Assembly (NCBI GenBank): GCA_028289445.1
Contig: JANQPO010000004.1
Coordinates: 62,001-126,000, forward strand
Source of the DNA: Tepidamorphaceae bacterium
Lineage (GTDB): Bacteria; Pseudomonadota; Alphaproteobacteria; Rhizobiales; JAKSCL01
Reading direction: 5' to 3'
DNA: 64,000 bases
The stretch's first letter is position 1. Each line of letters starts with the position of its first letter. Shown here one piece after another: positions 51,295 to 59,154 of the stretch. The notes beneath the pieces were generated by a model. The model had not been told where the DNA came from, did no database searches, and was given only the letters and a program-made list of their open reading frames with translations. Made by a program: the position numbers and the translations under genes.

Positions 51295-53417
51295 CCCAGT
51301 ACCGGCGTTCCCAGGAGCGATGAGACTCCCTGGACCTTTTCGAGCGCCCATTTCAGCTCTTGAAGGTCCAGGCCGGTCATGTCGCCTGGAATCACCGTAT
51401 TGGATAGCGCGACACCGTCCGCGATATCGCGTAATTGCTGGGCGAGAATCTGGTTCAGCAGGATGCGATGCGCCTCGATGAGGTCGTTGATCGTCGCCTC
51501 CGACGCGATGCCGAGCCCACGTGCCGCTTCCAGTCGGCCTGGCGTCGACCGGGCCGCGACGCCATGCTCAAGCGCAACCACTCTGGCCGCTGAGAAGATC
51601 GGCATGATGCCGTTCTTCTTGACGTCGATCCGGCCACCCTCGGTTTTCAGACGGCCGAACCACCCGACAGATGCCTCCACTTGGCTAGCATTGAGCGCTA
51701 GCAGTTTCAGAAACGTCCGCGCATCTTTCGCCGTTTCCATCGCGCGGTGACGCACCTCCTCCGCCAGGTCGAGATCACCGTGAACGGCGACGGAATCGAA
51801 GAAGATATCGCAATTCAAGATGTCCTCTGGACGCGACCGGCCGATCCAGGAATCGACCGCTGCCAGCCAGCCGACCCGTTCCATCCGCCATTCCGCGTTG
51901 GCGGCCATGACGCCGCCCTTGCAATAGACGACACCTGACTCGTTCAAGATATCGCTCACACGCTTTCCAAGTGCTTGGAACCATTGATCGGCTTCGCCGC
52001 CAGGCTCGCCCTCGGTGAAGACGATCGCGTTGTCCTGATCCATCGCGAGCAGGCTCTCGCCCCGGCCGCCTGAGCCCAAAACCATCAGCGCATAGGGTAC
52101 CGGAGGGCCACCCTTCCCCGAATCGGCAAGTTCGCTTTCAGCAAGCTCCGCCGCCCGTCGCGTCAGGGCTCGCAGTTCGCGTGAGATGATGGCGGCGATC
52201 GCGCGGGCATCAACGTCTTCATAGGCAAGCGCCCGTGCGACCGTCGTTAGGCCGGACCAAACCCGACCAAGCTCTGCCGCTGTCGCAGCCGTTTCGATCG
52301 CATCGCCAAGCGACACAGCATCGTCGGCCCGCTGGTGCAACAGGTCGCGCGCCGAAAGCGCCCCGACCAAGTCGCCGTCCGGACCCGTGACGCCAAGGTG
52401 CCGGAAACGCCGGGTCGCCATGCTGTAGAGTGCGCGATAGATGTATTCATCTTGCGCGACCGTGACCATTGGACGGGTCGCGAACTGGCTGACCGGCTGG
52501 TTCAAAGCGTCGGCGCCATGGGCCTCGATTGCGCGCAGAATATCCCGCTCGGTGATGATCCCGGGCGCACCGCCCTCGGCGGCCGGCGGCAGGAAGAGCG
52601 ACGAAACGCGCGATTGAACCATGTCCCTCAGCGTGTCCTTGAGACTGACCTCATTAGCGATCATGCGCGGCGGCGCGCTCATCAAATCGCCGACTTTGTG
52701 GCGGTACGGGAAGCTGTCGACCCGCGCATATTCGGCAACGCTTGTCGGCCGGTCGCTCTGCCCAATCTCGTGCCAGCCGGCGCGGGCCTCTTCTTCCTGT
52801 TTCGATGTCAAGGTGCGGCAGGCCCTTTCGGCCTGTGCGAGGGTCAGTATCCCGCGGTCCCGCAGCTTGGGCGCGATGGCGAAGAAGACCTGCGCCGTCA
52901 TGACCGCATCCGCGAGCGCCCTGTGACGGCCGGACACTTCAATTTCCAGCCAAGCTGACACTGTCTCTAGAGACAGATCGGGCAAGTTCGGCGCTACGAT
53001 TTGCACCAGGTGACGAACATCGAGAGAGCGCGGCGGCCGCCATGAAATTCCGTGACGCGCGGTCTCCGCTTTCATGATCGCCACATCGAAGCCAATGGCA
53101 TAGCCAAGCACGATGGTCGGTCCCGTCCATGCGGCGAAATCGGAGATCGCCTTTGGGAAGCCGGGTTGGCCGGCGACATCCTCATCCGTGATCGTGTGAA
53201 CGGCGGTCGACGCGGCCGGGATCGGCACCGCCGGGTCGACCAGTTGATTGAAGGTCTCTGAAAAGACCACACGCCCACCCTCGAGGCGAACGGCGCCGAT
53301 CTCGATGATGCGGTCCTTGGAAACATCGAGACCCGTCGTCTCTGTGTCGAGCACGATGGCCGGCAGCGCGCTCAGCGGCAGGCTGGAAAAGCTGTCGGGA
53401 ACTGTCAGAAACGGCAT
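51291..53417 (-). CDS. DEDDh exonuclease / CBS pair / DUF294 nucleotidyltransferase-like regulator
   Basis: A 708-aa protein. Residues about 17-185 are an epsilon-type 3'-5' exonuclease: IVLDTETTGLDVSKDRIIEI (ExoI), VLGYAIGFDVAIMK (ExoII), VSGRHRALADAVMTAQVF (ExoIII with His and Asp). About 240-365 hold two CBS modules (VGDLMSAPPRMIANEVSLKD, ITERDILRAIEAHG, RFRHLGVTGPDGDLVGALSA RDLL). About 370-540 form a DUF294-type nucleotidyltransferase domain (MVLGSGGRGESLLAMDQDNAIVF), then an alpha-helical substrate-binding domain. CBS-DUF294 proteins commonly sit beside DUF4212/symporter pairs, as here; the added exonuclease is notable. Likely senses adenylates to control uptake (inference). Confidence 0.88.
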   Translation of the reverse strand: MPFLTVPDSFSSLPLSALPAIVLDTETTGLDVSKDRIIEIGAVRLEGGRVVFSETFNQLVDPAVPIPAASTAVHTITDEDVAGQPGFPKAISDFAAWTGPTIVLGYAIGFDVAIMKAETARHGISWRPPRSLDVRHLVQIVAPNLPDLSLETVSAWLEIEVSGRHRALADAVMTAQVFFAIAPKLRDRGILTLAQAERACRTLTSKQEEEARAGWHEIGQSDRPTSVAEYARVDSFPYRHKVGDLMSAPPRMIANEVSLKDTLRDMVQSRVSSLFLPPAAEGGAPGIITERDILRAIEAHGADALNQPVSQFATRPMVTVAQDEYIYRALYSMATRRFRHLGVTGPDGDLVGALSARDLLHQRADDAVSLGDAIETAATAAELGRVWSGLTTVARALAYEDVDARAIAAIISRELRALTRRAAELAESELADSGKGGPPVPYALMVLGSGGRGESLLAMDQDNAIVFTEGEPGGEADQWFQALGKRVSDILNESGVVYCKGGVMAANAEWRMERVGWLAAVDSWIGRSRPEDILNCDIFFDSVAVHGDLDLAEEVRHRAMETAKDARTFLKLLALNASQVEASVGWFGRLKTEGGRIDVKKNGIMPIFSAARVVALEHGVAARSTPGRLEAARGLGIASEATINDLIEAHRILLNQILAQQLRDIADGVALSNTVIPGDMTGLDLQELKWALEKVQGVSSLLGTPVLG

Positions 53418-53432
53418 AGCTTTGAGGCCGAC

Positions 53433-54089
53433 CTAATCCGAGGATCGCGCCCGCCAATCCGTCAAAATGGCTTGGCCGTCGATGCGCTTGGTCAATTGTT
53501 CACGAACATCGCGCCATTTGAACCGGATTGAGTTCGTGACGATTTCTTCGTCCAAGGCCTTGAATTCGTCGACGACGGGGGCGAAGCGGATCAGATCGGT
53601 GCTTGAACCTGTAAACGCGTTGCCGGCGATCGCCGCGTTGGGCCAGAGTGTCTCGGTCGTCCGCTGCGCGAAGGTCTCCGCCAAACCCTCTGGCAGGTGC
53701 ACGCGATCCGCATCGGTCAAGCCGATATCGATTCCGTCGGAAAAAAGATGCCGAGCGAGCGCACCTGTTTTGTCGACGCCATCCGCATCGCTTGCGCCGG
53801 TATGCACGGTCGCAGCGGCGAAAATGCTGAGATCGCCCAAACAAGACCCGAAGACCTTAACGGCCGAAATTCGGATCGATTCGGCGAAGACCTCGTCCTG
53901 GAAATGCTCGCGATAGCGTGTGCCCATGCGGGTTTTGAGATAGCCATAAAGAGACGTTTGGCCGATGTAGAGCGAACGTGTCCGGACGAATTCGGCTAGC
54001 CCGTCGACGCTGTCGATCGGACTGCGGTCGAAGCGAATCGCAAGCGCTCTCAGCGGTCGCGGCAGGGTCTCAAGGAGGTCTTTAAGCAC
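53433..54089 (-). CDS. Conserved protein of unknown function
   Basis: A 218-aa protein with no signal peptide: LLETLPRPLRALAIRFDRSP, TRSLYIGQTSLYGYLKTRMG, FAESIRISAVKVFGSCLGDL, AGNAFTGSSTDLIRFAPVVD. The spacing of small and aromatic residues suggests a folded helical cytosolic protein. It starts just upstream of the exonuclease-CBS gene on the same strand (15 bases between), and is divergent from the symporter genes, so it is probably part of that locus. I do not recognise a family. Confidence 0.7.
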   Translation of the reverse strand: MLKDLLETLPRPLRALAIRFDRSPIDSVDGLAEFVRTRSLYIGQTSLYGYLKTRMGTRYREHFQDEVFAESIRISAVKVFGSCLGDLSIFAAATVHTGASDADGVDKTGALARHLFSDGIDIGLTDADRVHLPEGLAETFAQRTTETLWPNAAIAGNAFTGSSTDLIRFAPVVDEFKALDEEIVTNSIRFKWRDVREQLTKRIDGQAILTDWRARSSD

Positions 54090-54245
54090 GTGAATTCCCG
54101 AGCGGTTTCAGTATTGACGTTAGCAGATGGTCTAACTTGTTTCTAACCCTGACCTTTGGCTAGGCTTTCGGCAGTCTCCGGTCGTGCAACCCGAATTGCG
54201 CCGGTCGGCGGCATTGTTTGGGCACATGTTTCGGGGAGGAGATAA

Positions 54246-54524
54246 ATGGCACAAGATGCAACCGGAACACAGATTTCGCAGGAGGCCAGGGAAGGCCACT
54301 GGGCGAAAACCCGCAGTCTGACGATCGGCGTCCTGATTGCCTGGTTCTTCTTCGCTTTCGTCTTCCCGTGGTTCGCCAAAGAACTGAACGCGATGTCGTT
54401 CCTCGGCTTCAAGCTGGGCTACTACATGTGCGTCCAAGGATCGCTCCTTGCCTTCGTCATCATGATCTGGCTGCAGAATTATCGCCAGGACAAGATCGAC
54501 GAAGAGTACGGCGTCCAGGAATAG
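54246..54524 (+). CDS. DUF4212 small symporter subunit
   Basis: A 92-aa protein with two membrane helices (TIGVLIAWFFFAFVFPWFAK and MCVQGSLLAFVIMIWLQNYR) and a charged tail (DKIDEEYGVQE). This is the DUF4212 pattern, always found next to a sodium:solute symporter, whose gene starts 9 bases later. It probably helps fold or work with the carrier. Site GGAGGAG precedes ATG. Confidence 0.93.
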   Translation: MAQDATGTQISQEAREGHWAKTRSLTIGVLIAWFFFAFVFPWFAKELNAMSFLGFKLGYYMCVQGSLLAFVIMIWLQNYRQDKIDEEYGVQE

Positions 54525-54533
54525 GGGGCTAGC

Positions 54534-56336
54534 ATGCTAAAAGGTGGTTTCACCGAAAACCTGGGTAAGGTCTACGGCCTTTACACCCTCGGTTTTCTTG
54601 TATTCTTCGCGTTGATGGCGCTGCTTGAGACGACAGGTGTCGGCGCGCGCGCCATCGGCATCATGTTCCTGATGTTCACCATCGCGATCTACGCCCTGAT
54701 TGGTTATCTGTCGCGCACGATGCAGGTCGATGCCTACTACGTGGCGGGCCGGGAAGTGCCAGCGCTCTACAATGGCATGGCGACGGCAGCCGACTGGATG
54801 TCGGGCGCGTCCTTCGTGGCGCTGGCCGGCGGCATCTACTTCGGCGGCTATCCGTATCTCGGCTTCGTCGTCGGCTGGACCGGCGGCTACGTGCTGGTCA
54901 ACTCCTTGATGGCACCGTATCTGCGCAAGTTCGGCTGCTACACGGTTCCGGACTTCATCGGAACGCGGTTCGGCGGAAACGCAGCCCGCCTGTGCGCCGT
55001 CATCATCCTCGTGGTCGCCTCGTTCACCTATGTGACGGCGCAGATCAATGCCACGGGAACGATCGCCTCTCGCGCACTCGGCATTCCGTTCGAGGTTGGC
55101 GTCTGGTTCGGCATTTTGGGCATTCTTGTGTGCTCGATGCTCGGCGGTATGCGCGGTGTGACCTGGACCCAGGTGGCGCAGTACATCGTCTTGATCATCG
55201 CCTATCTGGTACCGGTGATCTGGATGTCGAACGCCCAGGGCTTCGGCCTCATTCCGCACTTCAGCTATGGCGACGCCGCGCAACGCATCGCCGAACTGGA
55301 ATCGCAATATGGGCTCGCGCCAGCGGCAGAAGCCGTGGCCGGCGTCAGGGTTCTGACGACGCCGCACTTCGATCCGCAAGGCGGGTTCGATTCGTGGAAG
55401 TTCGCGACACTGGCTCTGTGCATGATGGCGGGCACGGCCTCGCTGCCGCACATCCTCATGCGCTACTTCACCACACCGTCGGTGCGCGCCGCGCGTAAAT
55501 CGGTCGGCTACTCGCTGTTCTTCATCTTCCTTCTGTACTTCACCGCCCCTGCCCTGGCGACGCTGACCAAGCTGCAACTGCTTGATCCGGAGCTGGCGAC
55601 CGCGGTGATCGGCAAGTCGATCGAAGACGTGCTGGCCCTTGAATGGGTGCAGAACTGGAGCCAGGTCGGTTATCTCGCGGTGGTCGATCAAAGCGGTGAC
55701 GGCATCGTTCAGTTGAACGAGTTCTTCATGCGGCCGGATATCGTCGTGCTGGCAACGCCGGAGATCGCCGGCCTGCCATACGTCATCTCCGGTTTGGTCG
55801 CCGCCGGCGGCATGGCAGCCGCCATGTCGACGGCTGACGGTCTGCTCCTGGCCATCGCCAACGCGCTCAGCCACGATCTGTACTACAAGATCATCGATCC
55901 GAAGGCTGAGACCAAGACGCGCTTGATCGTCGCCCGCGTGCTGCTGGTCGGCATCGGCGTCGCCGGCGCTCTGGTGGCCTCACTGAAGTTGACGGGGATC
56001 CTCGGCGCTGTCGCCTGGGCGTTCTGCTTCGCCAATTCCGGTCTGTTCTTCCCGCTCGTCCTCGGCGTGTGGTGGAAACGGGCCAATGCGGCGGGTGCGG
56101 TTGCCGGCATGGTCGGCGGCTTCGCGGCCGGGTCATGGTACCTCTACATGGTCTATGCCGGCGGCATGGAGCCATGGGCGGGAATCGACCATCTGCGCTT
56201 CGGCATCATCGGCATGCCGGTGAGCCTGATCTGCATGGTCGTGGTGTCGCTCCTGACGCCAGCGCCCAGCAAGGAGATCCAGGATATGGTCGACGAGACC
56301 CGGATCCCGAGCGGCAAGACCATCATCGGTCACTGA
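54534..56336 (+). CDS. Sodium:solute symporter (SSS family, ActP-like)
   Basis: A 600-aa carrier with about 13-14 helices: AYYVAGREVPALYNGMATAA DWMSGASFVALAGGIYFGGY near the N-terminus, VSFTYVTAQINATGTIASRA-like helix, PHILMRYFTTPSVRAARKSV and GGMAAAMSTADGLLLAIANALSHDLYYKI, hallmarks of the acetate/pyruvate/lactate SSS branch. It forms a unit with the DUF4212 gene. The substrate is probably a small carboxylate (inference from the branch). Confidence 0.93.
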   Translation: MLKGGFTENLGKVYGLYTLGFLVFFALMALLETTGVGARAIGIMFLMFTIAIYALIGYLSRTMQVDAYYVAGREVPALYNGMATAADWMSGASFVALAGGIYFGGYPYLGFVVGWTGGYVLVNSLMAPYLRKFGCYTVPDFIGTRFGGNAARLCAVIILVVASFTYVTAQINATGTIASRALGIPFEVGVWFGILGILVCSMLGGMRGVTWTQVAQYIVLIIAYLVPVIWMSNAQGFGLIPHFSYGDAAQRIAELESQYGLAPAAEAVAGVRVLTTPHFDPQGGFDSWKFATLALCMMAGTASLPHILMRYFTTPSVRAARKSVGYSLFFIFLLYFTAPALATLTKLQLLDPELATAVIGKSIEDVLALEWVQNWSQVGYLAVVDQSGDGIVQLNEFFMRPDIVVLATPEIAGLPYVISGLVAAGGMAAAMSTADGLLLAIANALSHDLYYKIIDPKAETKTRLIVARVLLVGIGVAGALVASLKLTGILGAVAWAFCFANSGLFFPLVLGVWWKRANAAGAVAGMVGGFAAGSWYLYMVYAGGMEPWAGIDHLRFGIIGMPVSLICMVVVSLLTPAPSKEIQDMVDETRIPSGKTIIGH

Positions 56337-56366
56337 CGATATCACGCCAAAAATGCGTGCAATCAG

Positions 56367-56398
56367 GGGGCGGAACACCTAAGTTCCGCCCCTTGTTT
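56367..56398 (+). terminator. Terminator after the symporter gene
   Basis: Stem GGGGCGGAA/TTCCGCCCC with loop ACACCTAAG followed by TTGTTT, 31 bases after the stop. Confidence 0.75.
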
Positions 56399-56422
56399 AT
56401 GGGCTGAACGGAACGCGAATCG

Positions 56423-56776
56423 ATGCAGGAGACCTTGTCCGTATTCCCGCTCTGGGTGCTGGTTCTCGACTACATCCTCGGCATGGTGATGTGGACGCTG
56501 ATCGGCCGCGCCGCGATGAACCTGTTCCTGCCGATCGATTCGCAGTTCTTCTTCATGAAGGTGTTTGTGAAGCTGACCGACCCGATCCTCAAGGTCTTCA
56601 AGCCGATCACGCCCGGCTTCCTCCTTGAACCCATGGTGCCGCTCTTCGTTGCCTGGTTCTTCTTCATGTTTCGCTTCTATGTCATGCCCTGGCTGCTCGG
56701 CTACTCGGTCATGGGCATGTTGTCCTTCCCGCTGGAGAGCGACATCGCGCGGATCATCTACGATCTCCTCGGCTGA
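56423..56776 (+). CDS. Small membrane protein, YggT-like
   Basis: A 117-aa protein with three hydrophobic segments: FPLWVLVLDYILGMVMWTLI, MVPLFVAWFFFMFRFYVMPW and LLGYSVMGMLSFPLE. The middle LTDPILKVFKPITPG recalls the PxxxPI-type loop of YggT proteins. Function unknown. It ends two bases before the dehydratase gene, so the two are coupled. Confidence 0.65.
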   Translation: MQETLSVFPLWVLVLDYILGMVMWTLIGRAAMNLFLPIDSQFFFMKVFVKLTDPILKVFKPITPGFLLEPMVPLFVAWFFFMFRFYVMPWLLGYSVMGMLSFPLESDIARIIYDLLG

Positions 56777-56778
56777 CT

Positions 56779-57747
56779 ATGTTCTCCCTTAGTGAGCTTG
56801 AAGACGCCGCTACGCTCGTACACCGGGACGTGCTGCCAACCCCGCAATATGCTTGGCCTCTACTGGCTGAAGCGACCGGTGCCACGGTTTGGGTCAAGCA
56901 TGAGAACCATACGCCGATCGGTGCGTTCAAAGTGCGCGGCGGTCTGGTTTACATGGACCGGCTCGTCCGCGAGAGGCCCGAGGTCAAGGGCATTATCTCC
57001 GCGACCCGGGGCAATCACGGCCAGAGCCTGGCTTTTGCCGGGCGCAAATACGGCATCCCGGTTACCATTGTCGTGCCGCATGGCAATTCCGTTGAGAAGA
57101 ACGCGGCGATGCGTGCCTTCGGAGCGACGTTGATTGAACACGGCTCGGACTTCGACGAAGCGCGGGTTCGCGCCGAGATGCTGGCAGTCGAGCAAGCCTT
57201 GGAGTTCGCGCCGTCCTTCGCACCTGACCTGGTTAAAGGCGTCGCGACTTACGCGTATGAATTTTTGTCGGCGTGCCCCGATCTTGAGACCGTCTATGTT
57301 CCCATCGGGCTGGGCTCGGGCATCTGCGGCATGGTCATGGCCCGCGATCTCCTCAACCATCCAGCCGAGGTTGTCGGCGTTGTTGCATCCGGCGCGCCAG
57401 CATACGCCTTGTCCTTTCAGGCCAGACGCCAGGTCGAGACGAACGCGGCAATCACCTTCGCCGACGGCATGGCCTGCCGTGTACCCGAAACCGATGCACT
57501 TGAGATCATTTTGGGCGGCGTCGCCCGGATTATCGCACTCGAAGAAAACGAGATCGCCGACGCAGTCAGACTCTACTATCGCGCCACCCATAATATCGCC
57601 GAAGGTGCCGGCGCAGCACCACTCGCCGGACTAATGCGGGAACGAGACAACATGAGCGGCAAGGCGGTTGGCGTGGTCCTTTGCGGTCAAAATATTGATA
57701 CGGCCTGGATGAATAACGTGCTCAATGGTGGCACGCCGCAGCCCTAA
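56779..57747 (+). CDS. PLP-dependent threonine/serine dehydratase-like
   Basis: A 322-aa fold-type II enzyme. The PLP Lys is in NHTPIGAFKVRGGLVYM, phosphate-binding ATRGNHGQSLAFAGRKYGIP matches SxGNHxQ, and the cofactor phosphate loop is PIGLGSGICGMVMA. There is no C-terminal ACT domain, so it is a short catabolic-type enzyme deaminating threonine, serine or a related amino acid. Joined to the YggT-like gene. Confidence 0.87.
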   Translation: MFSLSELEDAATLVHRDVLPTPQYAWPLLAEATGATVWVKHENHTPIGAFKVRGGLVYMDRLVRERPEVKGIISATRGNHGQSLAFAGRKYGIPVTIVVPHGNSVEKNAAMRAFGATLIEHGSDFDEARVRAEMLAVEQALEFAPSFAPDLVKGVATYAYEFLSACPDLETVYVPIGLGSGICGMVMARDLLNHPAEVVGVVASGAPAYALSFQARRQVETNAAITFADGMACRVPETDALEIILGGVARIIALEENEIADAVRLYYRATHNIAEGAGAAPLAGLMRERDNMSGKAVGVVLCGQNIDTAWMNNVLNGGTPQP

Positions 57748-57839
57748 ATTTAAGTTTATTATCTGAACGCTTTATATCTACTCTGTAATAATATGCGCTA
57801 TTCAAATAAAACTGATAAAATATTTAACAACAATTCATA

Positions 57840-57856
57840 TTTAGAATTATTCTAAT
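57840..57856 (+). promoter_or_regulatory. Irr-type box (ICE) 1
   Basis: TTTAGAATTATTCTAAT fits the alphaproteobacterial iron control element TTTAGAA-N3-TTCTAAA at all but the last base. It lies about 190 bases before the fbpA start. Confidence 0.65.
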
Positions 57857-57888
57857 ATGTGATTGATATGTTTTTTGGACTCTGTTCA

Positions 57889-57903
57889 TTTGAACGATTC
57901 AAA
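57889..57903 (+). promoter_or_regulatory. Palindrome TTTGAA-N3-TTCAAA
   Basis: A perfect 6-bp inverted repeat with a 3-base centre lies between the two ICE-like boxes and overlaps a second one (GTTCA-TT-TGAAC). It resembles the ICE layout with one changed base per arm; which protein binds is unknown. Confidence 0.45.
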
Positions 57904-57910
57904 TCTATAG

Positions 57911-57927
57911 TTTGAATTTATTCTAAA
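57911..57927 (+). promoter_or_regulatory. Irr-type box (ICE) 2
   Basis: TTTGAATTTATTCTAAA keeps the right half of the ICE consensus exactly and most of the left half. It is about 115 bases before the ATG, closer to the likely promoter than box 1. Confidence 0.55.
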
Positions 57928-58042
57928 GTTAGCTGCTTTTCGTTGACAGCCTTGTTGCCACCGCCCTAACTGCCGCTCGGGCGAAGACGCCCCTGATTAA
58001 CTCAACTGCCGGGCCTTGACCCCGGCGTGTTTGGAGAGTTCC

Positions 58043-59095
58043 ATGACAACTAAATTCGGATCAATTCGGACGCGGCTGTGTGCGGCCCTTGTCGCCAGCG
58101 CGTCTGTCTTCGCATTCATGCCGCTCGATGCCGCACTGGCCGAAGGCGAACTCAATCTCTACTCTTCGCGCCACTACGACACCGACGAGCGCCTTTATTC
58201 CGATTTCGAAGCCGAGACCGGGATTAAAATCAATCGTATCGAAGCAAGCGCCGACGAGCTGATCGAGCGTATCGTCAATGAAGGCGCCAACAGCCCGGCC
58301 GACGTGCTGTTGACTGTCGATGCCGGACGCCTTTGGCGCGCCGACAAAGCCGGCGTATTGGCCCCGGTGGACTCCGAAGCGCTGAACAGCCGCGTGCCGG
58401 AGAGCCTGCGCCACCCGAACAATCATTGGTTCGGCTTCTCCACCCGCGCGCGGATGATCTTCTACGCGAAGGATCGCGTGGACAACCCGCCGCAGACCTA
58501 CGAAGCGCTCGCCGATCCAGCCTACAAGGGCAAGGTCTGCACGCGGTCCAGCGGCAACATCTACATGATCTCGCTGATGGCCTCGATCATCGCCCATGCC
58601 GGCGAGGATGCGGCAAAGCAGTGGGCCACGGGTCTCTACGACAACCGCGCGCGCGACCCTGAAGGCAACGATACCGCGCAGATTCGCGCGCTCGTCTCCG
58701 GCCAGTGCGATATCGTTGTTGCGAACAGCTACTACTTCGCCCGCGCCATCCGCAAGGAAGTTGAGGGCCTCGGCGAGGCGGAACGCGCCAATATCGGTTG
58801 GGTCTTCCCGAACCAGGGCGATCGCGGTTCGCACGTCAACATCTCCGGCGGTGCGCTGATCAAGTCGGCGCCCAACAAGGAGAACGCCATCAAGTTCCTT
58901 GAGTACCTGGCCAGCGATCAGGCTCAAGAGTACTTCTCGGCCGGCAATGACGAGTTCCCGGTCGTCGCGGGCGTGCCCATCAGCGCGTCGGCGAAGGAAC
59001 TCGGCGAGTTTAAGAGAGATGAACTCAACCTGGGAGCGCTTGGTGAAAACCAGGCCGCCGCCCAAAAGGCCTACGACGAAGTCGGCTACAAGTAA
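58043..59095 (+). CDS. fbpA: Fe(3+) ABC transporter substrate-binding protein
   Basis: A 350-aa periplasmic protein from ATG 58043 (site GGAGAG; start at 58016 less likely). The signal peptide ends MPLDAALAEG. The mature part begins LNLYSSRHYDTDERLYSDFE and contains NRIEASADELIERIVNEGAN and the twin Tyr iron ligands in IVVANSYYFARAIRKE, as in FbpA/FutA proteins. It binds ferric iron in the periplasm. Its promoter carries Irr-like boxes. The permease gene is convergent, not downstream. Confidence 0.93.
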   Translation: MTTKFGSIRTRLCAALVASASVFAFMPLDAALAEGELNLYSSRHYDTDERLYSDFEAETGIKINRIEASADELIERIVNEGANSPADVLLTVDAGRLWRADKAGVLAPVDSEALNSRVPESLRHPNNHWFGFSTRARMIFYAKDRVDNPPQTYEALADPAYKGKVCTRSSGNIYMISLMASIIAHAGEDAAKQWATGLYDNRARDPEGNDTAQIRALVSGQCDIVVANSYYFARAIRKEVEGLGEAERANIGWVFPNQGDRGSHVNISGGALIKSAPNKENAIKFLEYLASDQAQEYFSAGNDEFPVVAGVPISASAKELGEFKRDELNLGALGENQAAAQKAYDEVGYK

Positions 59096-59121
59096 GTCCT
59101 AAGCGAGCCTTTCGAAGAACG

Positions 59122-59154
59122 ACCCGGCGGTGTTGATCACCGCCGGGTTTTTTG
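59122..59154. terminator. Terminator between fbpA and fbpB
   Basis: A perfect 11-bp stem (ACCCGGCGGTG/CACCGCCGGGT) with loop TTGAT and TTTTTT. It overlaps the last codons of the convergent fbpB. Confidence 0.9.

Larger units (their letters stand above)
57748..58042 (+). promoter_or_regulatory. AT-rich control region of fbpA
   Basis: About 200 bases here are far richer in A/T than the genome and hold several palindromes (listed separately) before the iron-uptake gene. No coding frame is present. It looks like a promoter tuned to an iron regulator. Confidence 0.7.

Noticed and set aside
57889..57903. TTTGAACGATTCAAA as an FNR box
   Set aside because: The spacing between TTGA and TCAA is five bases, not six, and neighbouring elements are of the iron type.
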